Source of the DNA: Sipunculus nudus
Lineage: Eukaryota > Annelida > Sipuncula > Golfingiida > Sipunculidae
Length of the DNA stretch: 64,000 nucleotides
Direction of reading: 5' to 3'
Assembly (NCBI GenBank): GCA_026874595.1
Contig: CM049308.1
Span: 21,427,867-21,491,866, forward strand
In this document: one piece after another, positions 1 through 11,800 of the stretch
Layout of the letters: each line of letters starts with the position of its first letter
How positions within the stretch are numbered: the stretch's first letter is position 1
Notes under the pieces: model-generated
Told to the model about the DNA's origin: nothing
The model's database searches: none
The model's input: only the letters and a program-made list of their open reading frames with translations
Made by a program: the position numbers and the translations under genes

Positions 1-570
1 TTTACTTGTGGCAGGATAGAAAACCACAGTACAGCAATGGTCAGATACATTACTACAGGTGTGGTTAACGGGTCAGTGTTCAGAACAATGCTCCAGCGGA
101 GATAAAGTGGTCCAACATGTTGTGTATTACATTGAGAAAACGCGGAAAGGCCTATTGAACATTTCTGCAGAGAATGTAAAAGTATAAACTTGATATTAAG
201 GCTTATCACGCCCAGTAAACCCAAGAACCCAGTAAGCATACTAAATGTTTGTTTTGCTCGCCTTATAGCAAGCTTTTGGTTTAATTATGCTGTATGGGCA
301 CCTTGATCAGGAATACGTGGCTTAAAGACGGTCAATATATTAAATTGCAAGTAGACAAGTTGAGACTAGTTTTAGTATTTTTGATAAAACATAGAAGTGG
401 CTGAGGCCATATATTAGAGGCCATGTGTCTATATCGAGGCCACGGTCACAGTGGTATTCCTTAAGTTAGACCAGTTATTTCTTAATTGATAAAATATAGA
501 AATTACCATAAAGTACAAGAATTCTAACAGATACCTGCTTCCGTCAAAACAGTACCTGACCATTTTTGTT

Positions 571-1519
571 TTTAGCTCAGCTGACTGAAAGACAGCAGAG
601 CTATAGCGATAACTCTTGTCCGTCGTCCCACCAGCCGTGCGGCCGTCTGTCAGGTCGTCTCTTAACAAGGCACAAATCGTAACCGTTAGAAACTTCTTAC
701 TGTACATCCTAGGAGTCCCATGGAAAATCTCCATGGAAACCTGAAATTAGGTCTCTGTTATTCATATCCTCAGAGCTATTGGGTTTAGAAATACCCTCCC
801 CCCTCAAATAATTAAAATATGATACAAAACTCAAGTATATGAACAACTAATGCATTGATCACCATGATTCTTTGCATGCATATTGATCATGGGGTGTTTC
901 ATCACTTCCTGCAGACTGGTGGCACCACCTGGATTTTTTCCCAATTTATACCATTTTTTCTCTATTTTTGAGACCTTCAAGGATGTGGTTGCCTGTTAAC
1001 AGGGCACAAATGGTTAAAATTGGACCTAGAATCTTCTAACTTGACATCCAAGGAGGGCCATGAAATATCTTCAGGGAAACTTGAAATTAGGTCTCTCTTA
1101 CTTATATCCTCTGAGCTATGGAGATCAGAATTACCCCCCCCCCCCCGAATAATTAAAAATTTACCTCAAAAGCTCAACTGATGTATTGGTCACCATGACT
1201 CTTTGCATGCATATTCATCAAGGACTGTTTCATCAGTTCCTGCAGACTGGTGGCTAACCCTAACCTTGATTTTTTTTTTTCGCAATTTTAGGGCACAAAT
1301 TGTAACAATTGCACTTAGAATCTTTCTAACTTGACATCCAGGGAGGTCCATGAAAAAATCTCCTTGGAAACCTAAATTAGGTCTCTGTTAACCATACCCT
1401 CTGGCCTATGCTTAAGTTCAAAGGGGTACCACCTACATACAAAATTTGGCTTTGAAAAAATTCCTTTTGTGAATGTTTTCCTAGTCACCTGAGCGTAATG
1501 ACCCCTGGCTCACTTGTTT
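571..1519 (+). mobile_element. Dispersed element, family 1, in A of U1
   Basis: It starts 'tttagctcagctgactgaaa', then has a 'gtccgtcgtcc' stretch, and ends 'ctgagcgtaatgacccctgg' followed by 'ctcacttgttt'. The start and end motifs recur together elsewhere in the window (22294-23439, 61883-63587), which defines the family. The interior holds three tandem, diverged copies of a roughly 350-bp segment ('agaa.cttctaacttgacatcc...aggtctctgtta'). It carries no transposase or RT. The class is uncertain; the near-inverted ends suggest a non-autonomous DNA element. Confidence 0.6.
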
Positions 1520-1816
1520 AAGTTTTCCGCTTCCTTGCATTTTATGTATAAATATATACTATTTATTGATCACTCTATTGGCTGAAAGCTATATGTAAAC
1601 ATCTGTGAGTCGTGCGAAACAGGAATATTTAGATCAATGCCTTTATTAAAGGACAGGGTCATGGCACCATTTAAACCATCCCGGGGCTGCATTTAGTCTG
1701 GAAGAATAATTTATACAAAGGGGGCACATCGCGAAGTATAAAGTACAGAACTTTTATTTTTAATCTTTGTCCCTTAATTTTCCTGAACAATGATGCCACC
1801 CTGCCATTTTACCTCG

Positions 1817-2799
1817 GTCAGTGGTCAGATATCTTGGTCCGGTGGTGGGGAGGTGGTCAGTGGTCAGATACATTGGTCCGGTAGTTGGAAAGTGGTCAGT
1901 GGTCAGATACATTGGTCTGGCAGTGGGGAAGTGGTCAGTGGTCAGATACATTGGTCCGGTTGTGGGGAAGTGGTCAATGATCAGATACATTGGTCCGGTA
2001 GTGGGGAAATGGTCAGTGATCAGATACATTGGTCAAGCGATGATGAAGTGGTCGGCCGGGTCAGATGCATAGGTCCAGTGGTAAAAAATTGGTCAGTGGT
2101 CAGACGCATTGGTCAAGCAGTAGGGAAGTGGTAACTAGTCAGATATATTGGTCAAGCGATGGGAAAGTGGTCCGTGGTCAGACACTTAGGTCCAGTGGTG
2201 GGGAATTGGTCGGTGAACAGATATACTGGTCGAGTGGTCAGTGGTCAGATACATGTGTCCATCCGTGGGCAAATGGTCAGTGGTCAGAAACATTAGTCCC
2301 GCGGTTGGGAAGTGTTGAAGTTTCAGATATACTGCAGAGCTGTGTTAAAGTGGGAAGTGGTCAATGACATTGGTCCAGTGGTGGGGAAGTGGTCAGTGGT
2401 CAAATGCATTGGCGCAGTTGTGAGGAAGTGGTCAGTGGTCAAATTATTTGCTCCAATGGTGGGTGAAGCGGTCAGTTGTCAGATATATTGGTTTTCCGGT
2501 GTGGAAGTGGTCAGTGGTCAGAAAGATTGCTCCTGCAGTGAGAAAGGGGTTAGTGGTCAGATACATTGCTCCAGCGGTCAAGAAGTGGTCATTGGTCAAA
2601 GACATTGCTTCATTGGTGGGTTAAGTGGTAAGTGGTCAGATACGTTGGTATTGTGGTGTGGAAGTGGTCAGTGGTCAGAAAGATTGCTCCTGCAGTGAGA
2701 AAGTGGTTAATGGCCAGATACATTGCTCCAGCGGTCAAGGAGTGGTCATTGGTCGAAGACATTGATCAATTGGTGGGTGAAGTGGTCAGTGGTCAATAC
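1817..2799. repeat. 39-bp satellite array in block A of U1
   Basis: About 25 head-to-tail units of a 39-bp repeat. Each unit contains GGTCAGATACATTGGTCC followed by a G-rich half ending GGGGAAGTGG. The units are more diverged than those of block C, and variants such as 'ggtcagaaagattgctcc' cluster towards the right end. No SINE is present: the site is uninterrupted near 2700. The open frames here are by-products of the 3x13 period. Confidence 0.95.
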
Positions 2800-3290
2800 C
2801 GAAAATGCCCCGTTAGGACACACTTGGCATCGTTCCCGATACATCAATACATTTATGATACGTAGCCATTGAGGAATTGCGTGAGAGTGATCCAGTGCGA
2901 CCACTAACCAGTCGTATATGGGACCACCGTCAATTATAATATAGATAATATGAATATGCATGTCATTTAAATGGATGTATAATAACCCTGTTATCAACTT
3001 CACGGATACATCCTCCTGTATACCGATGGATGACTTGCAATGCAACGATAAGTTTGATTTAGTCTAAACGAACGAGCTCAGATTGAATTTCGTCTTGGAT
3101 ATAAGACTATGAGAGAATTGTGTATTGGCAAACACATTAATTTTAAAATTGTTCTGAATTGGGCGCATTACGCGTAAGAACATAAGTTAGAACATATTTC
3201 GTGCGTACACATAAGCACATTCACACAAAAATAAATATCTTAATAAATTGAAAAAAGTAGCGCTATATATAAAATTAGGAGTTCAAAAAC

Positions 3291-3500
3291 ATGTTATTTG
3301 ATGCTTTGGTTTATAAGACCCATTGGCATTTTATGACGTACGCCGTGCTCATAAATATGAGCAGTGGCTATAAAAACGTGGATTTTGTGTATATTATACT
3401 TTACTCATTATGCATTATACTGACAGATGTACACGAATATCCTTCATCTATGATTCGAACTTTTGGTACGCAAACATGTTTGCGGTCGAGCAAATCTTAA
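3291..3500 (+). other. Unrecognised 69-codon open frame, block A (four copies)
   Basis: It includes VYKTHWHFMTYAVLINMS and then FVYIILYSLCIILTD, a hydrophobic stretch. Counterparts at 27464-27682, 39863-40081 and 55567-55776 differ mainly around the S-G-Y-K-N positions and at the C terminus (frameshift in U1 and U4 at 'ttttggtacgc' against 'ttttcagtacgc'). The related block-D region (17570-17760) does not keep the frame, which argues against coding function. Confidence 0.2.
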
Positions 3501-3923
3501 GCCATTAATAGCATATAGAAACGTACTGTCTCATAAGCCCCCAAACAAAGCAGGCACACTGCCATCGAAGTGACGGAATGAAGTGAAAACTGCGAAGTGA
3601 AGCCAAATCCCCCCCCCCCCTTCCACCCTCCCACACACCGTCCCAAAAAAAGTGCCAGATCTATACTTCTGCTTAATTTGCACAATTAACGGAATTAGTA
3701 ACACAATATGCCCATTTATTAAATAGCATTTAACAATGTTTTTCACACCGTGGGAGGGGGACCACATTCTCCTAACATCACGCATGTCATTTGGCAGGTT
3801 CAATCGGTCCCTGTTATACAGACATTTCTGTCGGACTCATGTTATATGAAAAGGGTTTCAACTTTCAAATTGGAATATATTTTTAATATTGGGAGGATAC
3901 ATGATATGAGCAGAAGGATATCT

Positions 3924-4050
3924 GAATGGTCATATGGGCTAGGAAGTGACAATTGAATGGTCAAATGGGCTAAGGAGAGAGAGCAAATGGTCAGATGGGC
4001 TCAGTAGTGACAGTAGAATGATCAAATGGGCATAAGAGTGGGCAGCGACA
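3924..4050. repeat. Short 31-bp degenerate tandem repeat, U1
   Basis: Four imperfect units starting at 3924, 3955, 3985 and 4016, each with 'aatggtcaaatgggc' or a variant and a purine-rich tail. It may be a distant relative of the 39-bp satellite through 'ggtcaga'. Confidence 0.75.
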
Positions 4051-4601
4051 GTAGAAATGCGAAATGGAAAACAAATTTTCAACTCGCCAATTAACACGCA
4101 TCTCTTGCATGGTAATAGTATACATGGTGTGTGAAAATTGTTTTATATATCAACATGCAGGGGAGTGTTTCATTGATAAGATAACATAATAGATATAAAT
4201 GCGACAATAAATCAAAGTGTCGCCTGGTGTCTATTGAAAATTGTATTCTGATTGACATTCTAAGTACTGTGATCTGTAGATCCTCTGCCAACAACATTTT
4301 TGAAGCAGTCTTTTCATATATTGTTACCAGTTGTGACCTGCATCGTTACGTATAGGACAGAATGGGCTACACCTTCAAAGCAAGGCTCAGATGCCGGAGA
4401 AGAGACAATATTATTACTTTTGCACTCGGTTATTTTGAATGATGTGGATGTTATTTTAAAAGATTTCACTTTTAGTACTTCTGGATCTGAGTGGCGGTTC
4501 TAATATAGATTTAGATATTTATCCCAGAATTTTTACCATAAATTCAAAATTGGTGGGACAGCTCCTCACTCTTAGGGAATATCTGACCGTAAATGCAGAT
4601 G

Positions 4602-4692
4602 GTACTGAATGAAGGAAATTTATCAAGCAAATTAAAGATGTTTTGGTGTTCCCCAAGGAAGTGTTCTCGTCATATTAATCTTCTCTGTATGA
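4602..4692 (+). pseudogene. Non-LTR retrotransposon reverse-transcriptase scrap (block B, U1)
   Basis: Bases 4645-4668 encode GVPQGSVL, the hallmark motif of the RT domain of non-LTR retrotransposons (normally GVPQGS.LGP). The preceding codons read as VLNEGNLSSKLK, matching the usual 'LSS.LK' context, but a 2-base deletion against U3 ('aagatgtttt' against 'aagatgtgtttt') shifts the frame between them. A stop follows at 4690. Only about 30 codons are recognisable and the catalytic YADD/FADD box is absent, so this is a dead fragment. Confidence 0.65.
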
Positions 4693-4808
4693 CCGTTTTC
4701 AAACTTAAAAAGAAAGTGCGTGATTCAGGTATGATCTTGATTGTTTTATTTTTCACATAAATTTCTTGGGATTGTTATGCGTCCACGTCGCCTCTGGTCA
4801 GACCCCGA

Positions 4809-5051
4809 GTGGCAAAAGTAATTCACGCGTTAGAGAATTCTTTTCATTATTTTTGTATATACAGCCAATCAATCGACGCCCTTGCTACAAATCTGACAAC
4901 AGTTTGTTCAGTTATTTACATACCTGATATTACAGGTGAAATCAAATCACATGTCGCGTATAGCATAGTATACAGGAAAGGCAGAAAGGAGTTGACAGAC
5001 TTACTTGAACTCTTCTTTAGATACATTGTGAAAGTATACCTCGGAGTTTAA
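4809..5051 (+). pseudogene. Exon-like frame 'VYRKGRKELTDLLELFFRY', block B of U1
   Basis: An 80-codon frame whose last third (VYRKGRKELTDLLELFF, then RYIVKVYLGV) aligns with the MY.TGK.GK.WTDLYEH block of frames at 6178 and 17865. It is preceded by 'gttcagttatttacatacct', a decayed satellite-like unit. The longer upstream part (HALENSFHYFCIYSQSIDAL) is unrecognised. It is nearly identical in U3 and U4, but those blocks are nearly identical in DNA anyway, so conservation is weak evidence for function. Confidence 0.3.
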
Positions 5052-5820
5052 GGCCAGACTGCCCCCCCCCCCCCGGTGAAACCCAGAACCCAGGTAACAC
5101 ACGCACTTCGAAGTAACCATATACTGTTGAAATGAGAAACCATTTTCTAACTCACCGTATTACATGCGACTGGTCTCACTGGTAACAGTGTTGTGGGGAC
5201 ACCTGGATCAGGACTACGTGGTTGAAAAGCTTTCTTTATATATATTTATACAAGTGGACAAGTTGAGACCTGTAAAAGTATTTTACATTGATAAGGCATT
5301 CAAGGGACTGAATTCCTTAAAAGAGACCCACCCCTTTTCTCCATAATCAGGCCACGGTCACAGCGGCATTCCTTCATTCGAGCAAACTGGATCTTAAAAT
5401 TTTATTTATAAATTTATAAAAGATAATTATCTATAAATTAAAGGACAAGAATGTAATAGATATCTGCTGCCTCTAGAACGATCCCTGACCAAACACCTAT
5501 ATGTGTGTCATTATACACCGCACCTTACGTCGTGTTGATAAACATTTCCTGACGCGATTACCAATTTGTTTAAGAATATAGGCATCGAAAGCGTATCATA
5601 AATACCAGTTTGTTAAATTAAATATATACGTCATCCAATACACTTAAGGGGTGACAGCCGAGCAGAGACAGCCGAGATAATAACCACTCGACTATCAAAA
5701 CTCCTTCGATTTCGTGGGAGATAGGGGTATCCAAGATCTATGAACATGTAAAAGTTCAGGCCGATTCATCAAACCTCCTGAAAATGTGTGATATTGACAA
5801 TATAGGCGCAGGGATGGACG

Positions 5821-6054
5821 ATGAAATGCCAGAGATCACATCGAACTGTTAGGTACCAGTTTTCATGTGAGTCTATAATAGTTGGAGACCTCCCCGAAAA
5901 GAACGCATCGGCGTTCTGCCTGAAAATAGAGTATACGGTAACCGCGAAACTTCGCAACGATGGATACAATAATTCCCTCAAACAAGCTTATATCTGTTTA
6001 TATGCATGTGTTATGCGAACGTTGGGAACCTTTTTGAAAAGGAAAAGTCGCTGA
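5821..6054 (+). other. Unrecognised 77-codon open frame, block B of U1
   Basis: The frame contains SIIVGDLPEKNASAFCLKIE and then YTVTAKLRNDGYNNSLKQAY, with balanced composition that looks more protein-like than its surroundings. U3 encodes the same peptide with one silent change (AAC to AAT). In U4 it is broken (see 58094-58347). I recognise no domain, signal peptide or homologue, and the frame could be chance. Confidence 0.25.
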
Positions 6055-6177
6055 TGCCCACACGCCAATCATAAATACACAAGCATGTTACCCGCTCTTT
6101 TGCTTATAAAAAAAGTTTCCCTTACCCATTGATTTACCTGCATGTCATTCATACAGGTAATATTAATAGGTAATACT

Positions 6178-6279
6178 ATGTACAGGACCGGGAAATTCGG
6201 AAAGGAATGGACAGACTTGTATGAACACATCTTCAAATACAATAGAAAGGTAAATGTTGAACACCGACCATATAGTTAA
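6178..6279 (+). pseudogene. Conserved short frame 'TGKFGKEWTDLYEHIFKYNR', second copy in block B (U1)
   Basis: A 33-codon frame that starts MYRTGKFGKEWTDLYEH, continues IFKYNRKVNVEHRPYS and then stops. Just upstream is 'catgtcattcatacag', which resembles a 3' splice site, and the frame contains 'agaaaggtaaat', which resembles a donor. Diverged relatives in block D keep the same frame. It may descend from an internal exon, but no gene model can be built. Confidence 0.35.
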
Positions 6280-7000
6280 ATACTGTCCAATAAGCCCCCG
6301 AGACCTATTAGGCAGACTCTGCCGAAGAATTGACAATATTTACTCATATTCACCGCGTAGTATACCCCCCCCCCCCCCAAAAAAATAAATAACAGACATA
6401 TACTTCTATATACTGTAAAAAATTAACTTTAACCGAAAATTCAAATTTCTTGAAACATTTGTATAGGTTCCAATCATAAAAAAGAAATGAGCCCATATAT
6501 GAAATTATTTTTTTTTTAATTTTGCACACCATTGAATCATATATGTAAATATACCATGCACATCCTTATCAGGACTACGTGACTACAAGAAGATCAATAT
6601 TAAAGTACTGCAATTGGACAAGTTGAAACTTGTGACATTATTGTTGTTGTTAAGGCATTCATAAGAGGTCTGGTGTGCATATCCAGACCACAGTTACAAC
6701 TAGATATTAAAAAAAAACGGGAAATTTGATATAAAACGCTTCATGATTTATTTACATTAACGATAACCATCGATAATTAATATTAATGTTAAAAATGACA
6801 TATATATTAAATAGATACCAACTACAGCAGTATCTGACTATCAATGTTAACCTGACCCAACGACACGGGACACATCATCAGAGAGGTTATGTTATTACGA
6901 GTGTTTTTATTGTTTTCTCTTTAAAATCTTTCTACGCTCAGCAGCGATCCTGATACGAATCCCAATAAAAAACAGTATATGGGAGTCGATACAGGGGATT

Positions 7001-7270
7001 GGTCACAGTCACATACATTGCTCCAGCGCCGGGGAGGTAGTCAGTGGTCAGACACATTGGTCCAGCGGGGGGGGGGAATAGTCAGTGGTCAGATACATTG
7101 GTCCAGCGGTGGGGAAGTAGTCAGTTGTCAGATACATTTGCCCAGCGGGGGGGGAGGAAGTAGGCAGTGGTCAGATACATTTGCCCAGGGGGGTGGGGAA
7201 GTAGTCCATGGTCAGATAATTTAACAGAGCGTTGGGGAAGTAGTCAGTGGTCATATACATTGGTCCACCG
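7001..7270. repeat. 39-bp satellite, first small array of block C (U1)
   Basis: About seven units, starting from 'ggtcacagtcacatacattg' and ending at 'ggtccaccg', where the sequence passes directly into 'aaaaaaataaa' of a repeated block-B segment. Two units have G tracts of 8-9 bases in place of 'GGTGGGG'. This is part of a 0.91-kb tandem triplication. Confidence 0.93.
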
Positions 7271-7908
7271 AAAAAAATAAAAAAATAAATAAATAAATAA
7301 CAGACATATACTTCTATACACTGTAAAAAAAATAAATTTGACTGAATATTTAAATTTCTTGAAACATTTGTATAGGTTCCAATCATAAAAAAGAAATGAG
7401 CCCATTTATGATATTATTTTTTTTAAATTTTGTACACCGTTGCATCATTTATGTAAATATCCCATGCACATCCTGATCAGAACTACGTGACTACAAGAAG
7501 ATCAATATTAAAGTACTGCAATTGGACAAGTTGAGACTTGTGACAGTATTGTTGTTCTTAAGGCATTCATAAGAGGTCTGGTGTGCATATCCAGACCACA
7601 GTTACAACTAGATATTAAAAAAAAACGGGAAATTTGATATAAAACGCTTCATGATTTATTTACATTAACGATAACCATCGATAATTAATATTAATGTTAA
7701 AAATGACATATATATTAAATAGATACCAACTACAGCAGTATCTGACTATCAATGTTAACCTGACCCAACGACACGGGACACATCATCAGAGAGGTTATGT
7801 TATTACGAGTGTTTTTATTGTTTTCTCTTTAAAATCTTTCTACGCTCAGCAGCGATCCTGATACGAATCCCAATAAAAAACAGTATATGGGAGTCGATAC
7901 AGGGGATT

Positions 7909-8180
7909 GGTCACAGTCACATACATTGCTCCAGCGCCGGGGAGGTAGTCAGTGGTCAGACACATTGGTCCAGCGGGGGGGGGGGGAATAGTCAGTGGTC
8001 AGATACATTGGTCCAGCGGTGGGGAAGTAGTCAGTTGTCAGATACATTTGCCCAGCGGGGGGGGAGGAAGTAGGCAGTGGTCAGATACATTTGCCCAGGG
8101 GGGTGGGGAAGTAGTCCATGGTCAGATAATTTAACAGAGCGTTGGGGAAGTAGTCAGTGGTCATATACATTGGTCCACCG
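7909..8180. repeat. 39-bp satellite, second small array of block C (U1)
   Basis: A near-identical copy of 7001-7270, offset by 910 bp, with longer G tracts. It ends at the same 'ccaccg' junction to AT-rich block-B sequence. Confidence 0.93.
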
Positions 8181-8820
8181 AAAAAAATAAAAAAATAAAT
8201 AAATAAATAACAGACATATACTTCTATACACTGTAAAAAAAATAAACTTGACTGAATATTTAAATTTCTTGAAACATTTGTATAGGTTCCAATCATAAAA
8301 AAGAAATGAGCCCATTTATGATATTATTTTTTTTAAATTTTGTACACCGTTGCATCATTTATGTAAATATCCCATGCACATCCTGATCAGAACTACGTGA
8401 CTACAAGAAGATCAATATTAAAGTACTGCAATTGGACAAGTTGAGACTTGTGACAGTATTGTTGTTCTTAAGGCATTCATAAGAGGTCTGGTGTGCATAT
8501 CCAGACCACAGTTACAACTAGATATTAAAAAAAAACGGGAAATTTGATATAAAACGCTTAATGATTTATTTACATTAACGATACTCATCGATAATTAATA
8601 TTAATGTTAAAAATGACATATATATTAAATAAACACCAACTACAGCAGTATCTGACTATCAATGTTAACCTGACCCAACGACACGGGACACATCTACAGA
8701 GAGGTTATGTTATTTCTAGTTTTTTCGTTGTTTTCTCTTTAAAATCTGTCTAGGGTCAGCAGCGATCCTGATACGAATCCCAATAAAAAAAACAGTATAT
8801 GGGAGTCGATACAGGGGATT

Positions 8821-11800
8821 GGTCACAGTCACATACATTGCTCCAGCGCCGGGGGGGGGATAGTCAGTGGTCAGATACATTGGTCCAGCGGTGGGGAAGA
8901 AGGAAGTAGGCAGTGTTCAGATACATTTGCCCAGGGGGGTGGGGAAGTAGTCCATGGTCAGATAATTTAACAGAGCGTTGGGGAAGTAGTCAGTGGTCAT
9001 ATACATTGGTCCACCGAAGGGGAGGTAGTCAGTGGTCAGATACATATGTCCGGCCGTGGGAAAGTGGTCGGGGGTCTGATACATTGTTCCTACGTTGGGG
9101 AGGTAGTCAGTGAACAAATACATTGGCCCAGCGATAGGGAAGTAATCAGTGGTCAGATACATTGGCCCAGCAGTGGGGATGTATGTAAACAGTGGTCAGA
9201 TACATAAACAGAGAGGTGGGAAAGTAGTAAGTGGTCAAATACATTGGCCCAGCGGGGGGGGGAAGTAGTCAGTGGTCAGATATATTAACAGAGCGGTGGG
9301 GAGGTAGTCAGTGGTCAGATACATTGACAGAGCGGTGGGGAAGTAGTCAGTGGTCTGATACATTGTTCCAACGTTGGGGAAGTAGTCAGTGGTCAAATAC
9401 ATCGGTCCAACGGGTGGGGAAGTAGTCAGTGGGCAGATACATTGGTCCAGTGGTTGGGAAGTGGCCAGTGGTCAGATACATTGGTCCAGTGGTTGGGAAG
9501 TGGTCAGTGGTCAGATACATTGGTCCAGTGGTTGAGAAGTGGTCAGTGGTCAGATACTTTGGCCCAGCGCTGGGAAAGTGGTCAGGGGCATTTACATTGC
9601 TCCTTGGTAGTATTCAGTGGTCAGATACATTGGTCCAGCGGAGGGGAAGTAGTCAGTGGTCAAATACATTGGTCCAGCGGGCGATGGGGGAGTAGTCAGT
9701 GGTCAGATACATTGGCCCAGCGGTGGGGAAGTAGTCAGTGGTCTGATACATTGTTCCAACGTTGGGGAAGTAGTCAGTGGTCAGACACATTGGTCCAGCG
9801 GGGGGGGGGGGGAAGTAGGCAATGGTCAGTTACATTTGCCCAGGGGGGTGGGGAAGTAGTCAGTGGTCAGATACTTTAACAGAGCGTTGGGGAAGTAGTC
9901 AGTGGTCATATACATTGGTCCACCGAAGGGGAGGTAGTCAGTGGTCAGATACATATGTCCGGCCGTGGGAAAGTGGTCGGGGGTCTGATACATTGTTCCA
10001 ACGTTGGGGAGGTAGTCAGTGGTCAGATACATTGGCCCAGCGATAGGGAAGTAATCAGTGGTCAGATACATTGGCCCAGCAGTGGGGATGTATGTAAACA
10101 GTTGTCAGATACATAAACAGAGAGGTGGGAAAGTAGTAAGTGGTCAAATACATTGGCCCAGCGGGGGGGGGGGGAAGTAGTCAGTGGTCAGAAAAAATTA
10201 ACAGAGCTGTGGGGAGGTGGTCAGTGGTCAGATACATTGACAGAGCGGTGGGGAAGTAGTCAGTGGTCTGATACATTGTTCCAACGTTGGGGAAGTAGTC
10301 AGTGGTCAGATACATCGGTCAAGCGGTGGGGAAGTAGTCAGTGGGCAGATACATTGGTCCAGTGGTTGGGAAGTGGTCAGTGGTCAGATACATTGGTCCA
10401 GTGGTTGGGAAGTGGTCAGTGGTCAGATACATTGGTCCAGTGGTTGAGAAGTGGTCAGTGGTCAGATACTTTGGCCCAGCGCTGGGAAAGTGGTCAGGGG
10501 CATTTACATTGCTCCTTGGTAGTATTCAGTGGTCAGATACATTGGTCCAGCGGAGGGGAAGTAGTCAGTGGTCAAATACATTTGTCCAGCGGGCGATGGG
10601 GGAGTAGTCAGTGGTCAGATACATTGGCCCAGCGGTGGGGAAGTAGTCAGTGGTCTGATTCATTGTTCCAACGTTGGGGAAGTAGTCAGTGGTCAGACAC
10701 ATTGGTCCAGCGGGGGGGGGGGGGGAAGTAGGCAATGGTCAGTTACATTTGCCCAGGGGGGTGGGGAAGTAGTCAGTGGTCAGATACTTTAACAGAGCGT
10801 TGGGGAAGTAGTCAGTGGTCATATACATTGGTCCACCGAAGGGGAGGTAGTCAGTGGTCAGATACATATGTCCGGCCGTGGGAAAGTGGTCGGGGGTCTG
10901 ATACATTGTTCCAACGTTGGGGAGGTAGTCAGTGGTCAGATACATTGGCCCAGCGATAGGGAAGTAATCAGTGGTCAGAAACATTGGCCCAGCAGTGGGG
11001 ATGTATGTAAACAGTTGTCAGATACATAAACAGAGAGGTGGGAAAGTAGTAAGTGGTCAAATACATTGGCCCAGCGGGGGGGGGAAGTAGTCAGTGGTCA
11101 GAAAAAATTAACAGAGCTGTGGGGAGGTGGTCAGTGGTCAGATACATTGACAGAGCGGTGGGGAAGTAGTCAGTGGTCTGATACATTGTTCCAACGTTGG
11201 GGAAGTAGTCAGTGGTCAGATACATCGGTCCAGCGGTGGGGAAGTAGTCAGTGGGCAGATACATTGGTCCAGTGGTTGGGAAGTGGTCAGTGGTCAGATA
11301 CATTGGTCCAGTGGTTGGGAAGTGGTCAGTGGTCAGATACATTGGTCCAGTGGTTGAGAAGTGGTCAGTGGTCAGATACATTGGCCCAGCGGTGGGGAAG
11401 TGGTCAGGGGCATTTACATTGCTCATTGGAAGTATTCAGTGGTCGGAAACATTAGTCCAGCGGAGGGGAAGTAGTCAGTGGTCAAATACATTGGTCCAGC
11501 GGGCGATGGGGGAGTAGTCAGTGGTCAGATACATTGGCCCAGCGGTGGGGAAGTAGTCAGTGGTCTGATACATTGTTCCAACGTTGGGGAAGTAGTCAGT
11601 GGTCAGACACATTGGTCCAGCGGGGGGGGGGGAGTAGGCAATGGTCAGTTACATTTGCCCAGGGGGGTGGGGAAGTAGTCAGTGGTCAGATACTTTAACA
11701 GAGCGTTGGGGAAGTAGTCAGTGGTCATATACATTGGTCCACCGAAGCGGAGGTAGTCAGTGGTCAGATACATATGTCCGGCCGTGGGAAAGTGGTCGGA

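Larger units (their letters stand above)
2800..4590. other. Gene-free right part of block A (U1)
   Basis: AT-rich DNA with a C tract (3609-3620) and the 31-bp repeat. Its 'gaatatgcatgtcatttaaa' and 'cataaatatgagcagtggct' phrases recur in block D (17199, 17612), showing that A and D are related modules. No gene is supported. Confidence 0.7.
6364..9016. repeat. 0.91-kb tandem triplication (AT-rich segment plus satellite)
   Basis: Three consecutive copies begin near 6364, 7271 and 8181. Each has 'cagacatatacttctata', a 'gtataggttccaatcat' motif, 'gactacaagaagatcaatat' and the 'ttaattaatattaatg' region, followed by satellite units. The first two copies switch at 'ccaccgaa' from satellite back to the AT-rich part, while the third continues into the main satellite. 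U3 and U4 have only one copy, so the triplication is specific to U1. Confidence 0.92.

Noticed and set aside
429-734. 101-codon minus-strand open frame (also at 53058-53363)
   Set aside because: It covers the start signature and GTCC stretch of a dispersed element and has no recognisable domain.
1255-1275. Telomere repeat ('ctaaccctaacc')
   Set aside because: Only two units, inside a dispersed element, and not extended in the other copies.
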